This document shows positions 58,286-64,000 of a DNA stretch of 64,000 nt, one piece after another. The number at the start of each line of letters is the position of its first letter. Positions within the stretch are counted from its first letter, which is position 1. The notes below the pieces were generated by a model. It made no database searches. It was not told the DNA's origin and worked only from the letters and a program-made list of their open reading frames with translations. The stretch is from Arthrobacter globiformis (lineage in GTDB: Bacteria; Actinomycetota; Actinomycetes; Actinomycetales; Micrococcaceae): NCBI RefSeq assembly GCF_030818015.1, contig NZ_JAUSZX010000001.1:3720001-3784000 (forward strand). Reading direction: 5' to 3'. The position numbers were made by a program, and so were the translations under genes.

Positions 58286-58411
58286 CTACTGGTTCTTGTT
58301 CGCCCGGTTGATCCGCTTGGCGCGTTCAATCTCGTGGCGGAAGTGCTTCTTCGCCCAAACCACGCCCACCACCACGGCGGCAACCACCAGCAGGAAAATT
58401 AGCCAACTCAT
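58286..58411 (-). CDS. Small single-pass membrane protein (41 residues)
   Basis: ATG at 58411 preceded by AGAGGGAG. The product starts MSWLIFLLVVAAVVVGVVWA, one transmembrane helix, then a 21-residue very basic tail KKHFRHEIERAKRINRANKN ending in Q. The membrane helix followed by a cationic amphipathic tail suggests a cytoplasm-facing anchor. It lies on the minus strand between tuf and the GH1 gene, with a small GGACCC/GGGTCC hairpin (58264-58280) just after its stop. Function unknown. Confidence 0.72.
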   Translation of the reverse strand: MSWLIFLLVVAAVVVGVVWAKKHFRHEIERAKRINRANKNQ

Positions 58412-58495
58412 GATGCTCCCTCTTTGTGACGAATCTGTCGCGAGCCCCAACCATATCAGGGCTGGGCGCGGTCCACAGGCAGGAACTGCAGATAC

Positions 58496-58534
58496 AAAAA
58501 CAGCCCCGCTGCCAGTAGCAGCGGGGCTGTTTTT
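58496..58534 (-). terminator. Intrinsic terminator after tuf
   Basis: A 17-bp perfect stem AAAAACAGCCCCGCTGC with its complement, 5-base loop, giving a T5 run on either strand. It lies 39 bp after the tuf stop and may also stop transcripts arriving from the GH1 side. Confidence 0.92.
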
Positions 58535-58572
58535 GAAGATCAGGCCGATAACCGGCCTGTAATCAGCAAGAG

Positions 58573-59763
58573 TTACTTGATGATCTTGGTGACACGTCCC
58601 GAACCAACGGTGCGGCCGCCTTCACGGATTGCGAAGCCGAGGCCCTCTTCCATAGCGATCGGCTGGATGAGCGCAACGGTCATCTCAGTGTTGTCGCCAG
58701 GCATAACCATTTCCGTGCCTTCCGGCAGGGTGATAACGCCGGTCACGTCCGTGGTACGGAAGTAGAACTGCGGGCGGTAGTTCGAGTAGAACGGGTTGTG
58801 ACGTCCGCCTTCGTCCTTGGAGAGGATGTAGACGTTGGCCTCGAAGTCGGTGTGCGGGGTGATGGAACCCGGCTTGACGACAACCTGGCCACGCTCGACG
58901 TCGTCGCGCTTCAGACCGCGGAGCAGGAGGCCACAGTTCTCGCCGGCCCATGCTTCGTCGAGCTGCTTGTGGAACATCTCGATACCGGTAACGGTGGTCT
59001 TCTGGACCGGGCGGATACCGACGATCTCGACCTCAGAGTTGATGGCGAGGGTACCGCGCTCGGCGCGACCCGTCACAACCGTGCCACGACCGGTGATCGT
59101 GAAGACGTCTTCGATCGGCATCAGGAACGGCTTGTCGCGGTCACGTACGGGGTCCGGAACGGACTCGTCGACAGCAGCCATCAGGTCCTCAACGGACTTG
59201 ACCCACTCCGGGTCGCCTTCCAGAGCCTTCAGGCCGGAAACGCGAACAACCGGTGCTTCGTCGCCATCGAAGCCCTGCGAGCTCAGGAGCTCACGAACTT
59301 CCATTTCAACGAGGTCGAGGAGTTCCTCGTCGTCAACCATGTCTGCCTTGTTCAGCGCGACCAGCAGGTAGGGAACACCAACCTGGCGGGCGAGCAGAAC
59401 GTGCTCGCGGGTCTGAGCCATCGGGCCGTCAGTAGCGGCAACCACGAGGATTGCGCCGTCCATCTGAGCAGCACCGGTGATCATGTTCTTGATGTAGTCA
59501 GCGTGACCCGGAGCGTCTACGTGTGCGTAGTGGCGCTTCTCGGTCTGGTACTCAACGTGGGAGATGTTGATGGTAATGCCGCGCTGACGCTCTTCCGGAG
59601 CAGAGTCGATCGACGCGAAGTCACGCTTCTCGTTGAGAGTCGGGTACTTGTCGTACAGCACCTTGGAAATGGCGGCCGTCAACGTCGTCTTACCGTGGTC
59701 AACGTGACCAATGGTACCGATGTTAACGTGCGGCTTAGTCCGCTCGAACTTTGCCTTTGCCAC
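58573..59763 (-). CDS. tuf: Elongation factor Tu
   Basis: 396 residues; delivers aminoacyl-tRNA to the ribosome. GTPase motifs GHVDHGKTT (residues 19-27), [13 protein letters not shown], and domains 2 and 3 ending [22 protein letters not shown]. Only tuf copy in the window. Last gene of the str operon, with a 255-bp gap from fusA. Confidence 0.98.
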   Translation of the reverse strand: MAKAKFERTKPHVNIGTIGHVDHGKTTLTAAISKVLYDKYPTLNEKRDFASIDSAPEERQRGITINISHVEYQTEKRHYAHVDAPGHADYIKNMITGAAQMDGAILVVAATDGPMAQTREHVLLARQVGVPYLLVALNKADMVDDEELLDLVEMEVRELLSSQGFDGDEAPVVRVSGLKALEGDPEWVKSVEDLMAAVDESVPDPVRDRDKPFLMPIEDVFTITGRGTVVTGRAERGTLAINSEVEIVGIRPVQKTTVTGIEMFHKQLDEAWAGENCGLLLRGLKRDDVERGQVVVKPGSITPHTDFEANVYILSKDEGGRHNPFYSNYRPQFYFRTTDVTGVITLPEGTEMVMPGDNTEMTVALIQPIAMEEGLGFAIREGGRTVGSGRVTKIIK

Positions 59764-60018
59764 AGGTTCCTCCTAGAACGTTTTTCAAATGGCTTACCTT
59801 CGACCGCGCTTGTCGCGGCAGAAACTCCAGTAAGTCTACTTGGGGGGCTTTGGATTGATGAAATTGCAGATTCAGGAACTAATACTAGTGCCTAGAGCCT
59901 GTTCGTGCTGATGGCCGGAACCGGGCCGGAACCAGTGTTCCGGCCATCCGCACTAAGTGTGTTCCGCAGGGAAACGCACCTGGTTTTTCGCAGCTTGTCG
60001 CGTGGACAGTCCTGGGGA
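59764..60018 (-). other. fusA-tuf intergenic region
   Basis: 255 bp, unusually long for this operon. It contains the three-armed palindromic element (59911-59947) and an AT-rich stretch near 59840-59895 that could hold a separate tuf promoter, though no clear boxes were found. Nothing coding. Confidence 0.5.
59911..59947 (-). promoter_or_regulatory. Three-armed repeat able to form two alternative hairpins
   Basis: On the minus strand ATGGCCGGAAC (59947-59937) can pair with GTTCCGGCC (59932-59924, 4-base loop) or with GTTCCGGCCAT (59921-59911, longer stem and loop). The two structures exclude each other. It lies 72 bp after fusA and 148 bp before tuf, a place where transcription could be tuned. 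Confidence 0.5.
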
Positions 60019-62133
60019 CTATTCGCCGCGGGACTTCTGGATGATCTCGTCGGCAACTGCCTTCGGGACCTCGGCGTAGCTGTTGAACGTCATGGAGTAC
60101 ACAGCGCGGCCCTGGGTCTTCGAACGCAGGTCACCGATGTAGCCGAACATGCCGGACAGCGGTACGTGTGCGCGGACAACCTTGACGCCCTGGGCATCCT
60201 CCATGGACTGCATCTGGCCACGGCGGGAGTTGAGGTCACCGATAACTTCACCCATGTATTCCTCAGGGGTGCGGACCTCAACATCCATCAGCGGTTCGAG
60301 CAGAACAGGGTTCGCCTTGCGTGCGGCTTCCTTGAAAGCCATACGGCCGGCGATCTTGAACGCCATTTCCGAGGAGTCAACATCGTGGTACGCGCCGTCA
60401 ACCAGCGTTGCCTTGATGCCAACAACCGGGTAACCGGCCAGGACACCGTCATTCAGTGCGTCCTGGATACCGGCGTCGACCGACGGGATGTACTCGCGCG
60501 GAACGCGGCCACCGGTGACCTTGTTCTCGAACTCGTACAGCTCGCCTTCCGCAGTGTCCAGCGGCTCGATCGCGATCTGGATCTTTGCGAACTGGCCGGA
60601 ACCACCGGTCTGCTTCTTGTGCGTGTAGTCGTGACGCTCTACAGCACGCTTGATGGTCTCGCGGTAAGCGACCTGCGGCTTGCCAACGTTTGCCTCGACC
60701 TTGAATTCGCGGCGCATGCGGTCCACCAGGATGTCCAGGTGGAGCTCGCCCATGCCGGCGATGATGGTCTGGCCGGTGTCTTCGTTGAGGGAGACCTGGA
60801 AGGTCGGGTCCTCAGCGGAGAGCTTCTGGATGGCCGTGGAGAGCTTCTCCTGGTCACCCTTGGTGTTCGGCTCGATGGCAACCGAGATCACGGGCTCCGG
60901 GAAGCTCATGGACTCGAGGACGATCTGGTTGGAGGAGTCGCACAGGGTGTCGCCCGTGGTGGTGTCCTTCAGACCGATCGCTGCGTAGATGTGGCCAGCG
61001 GTAGCGCCCTCAACGGGCATTTCCTTGTTGGCGTGCATCTGGAACAGCTTGCCGATGCGCTCCTTCTTGCCCTTGGTGGAGTTGACCACCTGTGCGCCTG
61101 CTTCCACGTGACCGGAGTACACGCGGATGAAGGTGAGCTGACCGAAGAACGGGTGCGCAGCAATCTTGAACGCGAGAGCGGAGAACGGCTCTTCAGCGGA
61201 CGGCTTGCGGGTCAGTTCCTTCTCTTCGTCGCGGGGATCGTGACCGATCATCGGCGGGACGTCGAGCGGGTTCGGCAGGTAGTCGACGACTGCATCGAGC
61301 ATCGGCTGAACGCCACGGTTCTTGAACGCGGAACCACAGAACACCGGGTAGAGCTCGGAGTTGATCGTCATCTTGCGGATGCCGGCCTTGAGTTCGTCGA
61401 TGGTGAGTTCTTCACCTTCGAGGTACTTCTCCATGAGTTCTTCGGAGGCCTCTGCAACGGTCTCCACGAGAGTTGAACGGTATTCCTCGGCCTTGGCCTT
61501 GAGGTCTTCCGGGATCTCGCGGATTTCGTACTTGGCGCCCATGGTGACGTCACCCTTGGCATCGCCGGGCCACACCAGTGCGCGCATGTAGAGCAGGTCC
61601 ACGACGCCGATGAAGTCGTTCTCGGCACCGATGGGCAGCTGCATGACCAGCGGCTTGGCGCCGAGGCGGCTGACGATGGTGTCTACGGTGAAGTAGAAGT
61701 CAGCGCCGAGCTTGTCCATCTTGTTGACGAAGCAGATACGCGGAACGTTGTACTTGTCAGCCTGGCGCCAAACGGTTTCGGACTGCGGCTCAACGCCTTC
61801 CTTGCCATCGAAGACGGCAACTGCACCGTCGAGGACGCGCAGGGAGCGCTCAACCTCAACCGTGAAGTCCACGTGGCCCGGGGTGTCAATGATGTTGATC
61901 TGGTTGTTTTCCCAGAAGCAGGTCACGGCGGCAGACGTGATGGTGATGCCGCGTTCCTTTTCCTGTTCCATCCAGTCAGTGGTCGAAGCGCCGTCGTGCG
62001 TTTCGCCAATCTTGTGGTTCACACCTGTGTAGAACAGAATGCGCTCGGTGGTGGTGGTCTTGCCGGCATCGATGTGGGCCATGATGCCGATGTTGCGGAC
62101 CTTACTAAGGTCTGTAAGCACGTCCTGTGCCAC
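60019..62133 (-). CDS. fusA: Elongation factor G
   Basis: 704 residues; GTP-driven translocase. P-loop [26 protein letters not shown], then domains II-V with [18 protein letters not shown] and [16 protein letters not shown]. 69 bp after rpsG. Only EF-G in the window. Confidence 0.98.
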   Translation of the reverse strand: MAQDVLTDLSKVRNIGIMAHIDAGKTTTTERILFYTGVNHKIGETHDGASTTDWMEQEKERGITITSAAVTCFWENNQINIIDTPGHVDFTVEVERSLRVLDGAVAVFDGKEGVEPQSETVWRQADKYNVPRICFVNKMDKLGADFYFTVDTIVSRLGAKPLVMQLPIGAENDFIGVVDLLYMRALVWPGDAKGDVTMGAKYEIREIPEDLKAKAEEYRSTLVETVAEASEELMEKYLEGEELTIDELKAGIRKMTINSELYPVFCGSAFKNRGVQPMLDAVVDYLPNPLDVPPMIGHDPRDEEKELTRKPSAEEPFSALAFKIAAHPFFGQLTFIRVYSGHVEAGAQVVNSTKGKKERIGKLFQMHANKEMPVEGATAGHIYAAIGLKDTTTGDTLCDSSNQIVLESMSFPEPVISVAIEPNTKGDQEKLSTAIQKLSAEDPTFQVSLNEDTGQTIIAGMGELHLDILVDRMRREFKVEANVGKPQVAYRETIKRAVERHDYTHKKQTGGSGQFAKIQIAIEPLDTAEGELYEFENKVTGGRVPREYIPSVDAGIQDALNDGVLAGYPVVGIKATLVDGAYHDVDSSEMAFKIAGRMAFKEAARKANPVLLEPLMDVEVRTPEEYMGEVIGDLNSRRGQMQSMEDAQGVKVVRAHVPLSGMFGYIGDLRSKTQGRAVYSMTFNSYAEVPKAVADEIIQKSRGE

Positions 62134-62202
62134 GGTGTCTCCCTTTCGGATGGACTACGCGTTCGCCGCCGGCTCGTCTGAGCCGGCGGCGTCCGGGAAG
62201 TT

Positions 62203-62673
62203 TTACCAGCGGTAGTGGGCGAAGGCCTTGTTGGACTCGGCCATCTTGTGGGTGTCTTCGCGACGCTTCACAGCGGCACCGAGACCGTTCGAGGCATCCA
62301 GGATTTCGTTCTGGAGACGCTCGGTCATCGTCTTTTCGCGGCGGGCCTTGGAGTAGCCGACCAGCCAACGCAGGGCGAGGGCGGTGGAGCGGCCCGGCTT
62401 GACCTCAACCGGAACCTGATAGGTGGCGCCACCGACACGGCGGGAGCGGACCTCGAGGGAGGGCTTGACGTTGTCCATGGCCTTCTTGAGGGCTGCAACG
62501 GGGTCGCCGCCGGACTTCGCGCGGGCACCTTCGAGGGCACCGTAAACGATGCGCTCTGCGGTGGACTTCTTGCCGTCAACCAGCACCTTGTTGATCAGCT
62601 GGGTGACCAGCGGGGAGCCGTAGACGGGATCTGATACGAGCGGCCGCTTGGGGGCCGGACCCTTGCGAGGCAT
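62203..62673 (-). CDS. rpsG: 30S ribosomal protein S7
   Basis: 156 residues from the ATG at 62673 ([20 protein letters not shown]). [20 protein letters not shown] and [11 protein letters not shown] are family blocks; ends FAHYRW. The open frame upstream is the end of rpsL in another frame. One base after rpsL. Confidence 0.98.
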   Translation of the reverse strand: MPRKGPAPKRPLVSDPVYGSPLVTQLINKVLVDGKKSTAERIVYGALEGARAKSGGDPVAALKKAMDNVKPSLEVRSRRVGGATYQVPVEVKPGRSTALALRWLVGYSKARREKTMTERLQNEILDASNGLGAAVKRREDTHKMAESNKAFAHYRW

Positions 62674-62674
62674 A

Positions 62675-63049
62675 TTACTTCTTCTCCATCTTTGCGCCGT
62701 AGCGGCTGCGTGCCTGCTTACGGTTCTTGACACCCTGGGTATCGAGGGCACCGCGGACGATCTTGTAGCGGACGCCGGGGAGGTCCTTCACACGACCACC
62801 ACGGACGAGCACAATGGAGTGCTCCTGGAGGTTGTGGCCAACACCGGGGATGTAGGCGGTAACTTCGATGCCACCGTTGAGGCGCACACGTGCAACCTTA
62901 CGCAGAGCCGAGTTCGGCTTCTTCGGGGTGGTGGTGTAGACGCGGGTGCAGACACCGCGGCGCATGGGGCTGCCCTTAAGCGCGGGAGCCTTGGTCTTTG
63001 AGACCTTCGGCGTGCGGCCCTTGCGGACCAGCTGGTTAATCGTAGGCAC
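62675..63049 (-). CDS. rpsL: 30S ribosomal protein S12
   Basis: 124 residues; decoding-centre protein. Starts at a GTG (63049): [30 protein letters not shown] has the wild-type Lys at the position where streptomycin-resistance changes occur, as does [13 protein letters not shown]. First gene of the str operon, with a long upstream region. Confidence 0.97.
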   Translation of the reverse strand: MPTINQLVRKGRTPKVSKTKAPALKGSPMRRGVCTRVYTTTPKKPNSALRKVARVRLNGGIEVTAYIPGVGHNLQEHSIVLVRGGRVKDLPGVRYKIVRGALDTQGVKNRKQARSRYGAKMEKK

Positions 63050-63352
63050 TTTCGTGTTCTCCGTTTTATCCGGAGCGGCCTCTGACAGCCGCTCTCCTGT
63101 TTCTTTGCCTCGCCGCCCGAGCTTTGAAGAAGTCTCCAGAGCAGCTGAGGCGAAGCCTTGATGTCGGATTCGCATGCGGAGGACCCTGCAGCTCTCGGCC
63201 GCAAATGTCCCTAGGCATGCGAAAATGTGGCATACGTTGCACAAGAACCCTGCAAACCGGAAACGTCGCTCTCGGTCCTGCCTTACGGCTGATACAGCCT
63301 TCTAGCAAATACCGGGCGCACTCATCCACTGCCACAATAACAATTGGTCTCA

Positions 63353-63361
63353 AGTTTAGCA
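63353..63361 (-). promoter_or_regulatory. Candidate extended -10 promoter of the str operon
   Basis: Minus-strand TGCTAAACT fits TGn plus TAnnnT, preceded by GTCCG, the same GTGCTA arrangement as the candidate spc promoter. No good -35 was seen. Confidence 0.35.
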
Positions 63362-63407
63362 CGGACTGCCCTGAGGCCTTAATCCGGGCGGATTGCGGGG
63401 ACTGAAA

Positions 63408-63439
63408 GGCCCCGTTCCCACAGCCGTGGAAACGGGGCC
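63408..63439 (-). terminator. Intrinsic terminator after rpoC
   Basis: A 13-bp stem (GGCCCCGTT-C-CCA with TGG-A-AACGGGGCC, one mismatch) and 6-base loop, followed by TTTCAG on the minus strand, 23 bp past the rpoC stop. Confidence 0.8.
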
Positions 63440-63462
63440 CGTCAGTTCAAGGGGTTGACTCG

Positions 63463-64000
<538 letters not shown>

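Larger units (their letters stand above)
63050..63462 (-). other. Gap between rpoC and rpsL
   Basis: 413 bp without a gene. It holds the rpoC terminator (63408-63439), then a candidate extended -10 promoter (63353-63361), then about 300 nt of probable rpsL leader with no structure I could define. Confidence 0.6.

Overview
The window is a 64-kb piece of a high-GC actinobacterial chromosome, most likely Arthrobacter, Pseudarthrobacter or a close relative in the Micrococcaceae. The reasons are the strong G/C third-position bias, frequent GTG/TTG starts, an actinobacterial myo-inositol-phosphate synthase, a treX-treY-treZ cluster, and the gene order and long low-complexity tails of the ribosomal proteins. 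The genus is inferred from gene content, not from a database match.

Layout from left to right. (1) 0-16.6 kb, housekeeping and metabolism: ino1, an aldo/keto reductase, treZ-treY-treX (trehalose from glycogen-type glucans, translationally coupled), nnr (NAD(P)HX repair), acpS, glmS and a Ser/His signal peptidase on the minus strand; coaA, a VanY-type lipoprotein peptidase and mscL on the plus strand. (2) 16.6-19.2 kb: glmM, rpsI and rplM on the minus strand. (3) 19.5-29.2 kb: a complete monoderm Tad (Flp) pilus locus on the plus strand: prepilin peptidase, Flp pilin, TadE/TadG-like pseudopilins, CpaB, TadZ, TadA, TadB and TadC. Between the peptidase and the pilin lies a wrecked second copy, a frameshifted tadZ fragment joined to an N-truncated tadC. 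(4) 29.3-37.9 kb: a signalling block containing an Hpt-like protein that has lost its phospho-histidine, two paralogous OmpR-family regulators (one with an altered acidic pocket), a membrane histidine kinase, a DUF222/HNH protein, a stand-alone GHKL ATPase, an ECF sigma factor fused to a zinc anti-sigma motif, a DUF1508 protein and a winged-helix protein. (5) 38-64 kb: the ribosomal superoperon read on the minus strand (rpoC end, rpsL-rpsG-fusA-tuf, the S10 operon, the spc operon, secY-adk, map, a P1-family peptidase, infA-rpmJ-rpsM-rpsK-rpoA-rplQ-truA). A plus-strand GH1 glycosidase and a 41-residue membrane peptide gene sit between tuf and rpsJ.

The core genes are ordinary. The interesting part is the roughly 18.7-kb Tad-plus-signalling block lying between truA and rplM, two genes that are commonly close together in actinobacteria. 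It combines a pilus, traces of an earlier pilus copy and several signalling proteins that lack a residue their families normally need. No tRNA, rRNA, CRISPR array, transposase, integrase or phage gene was recognised.
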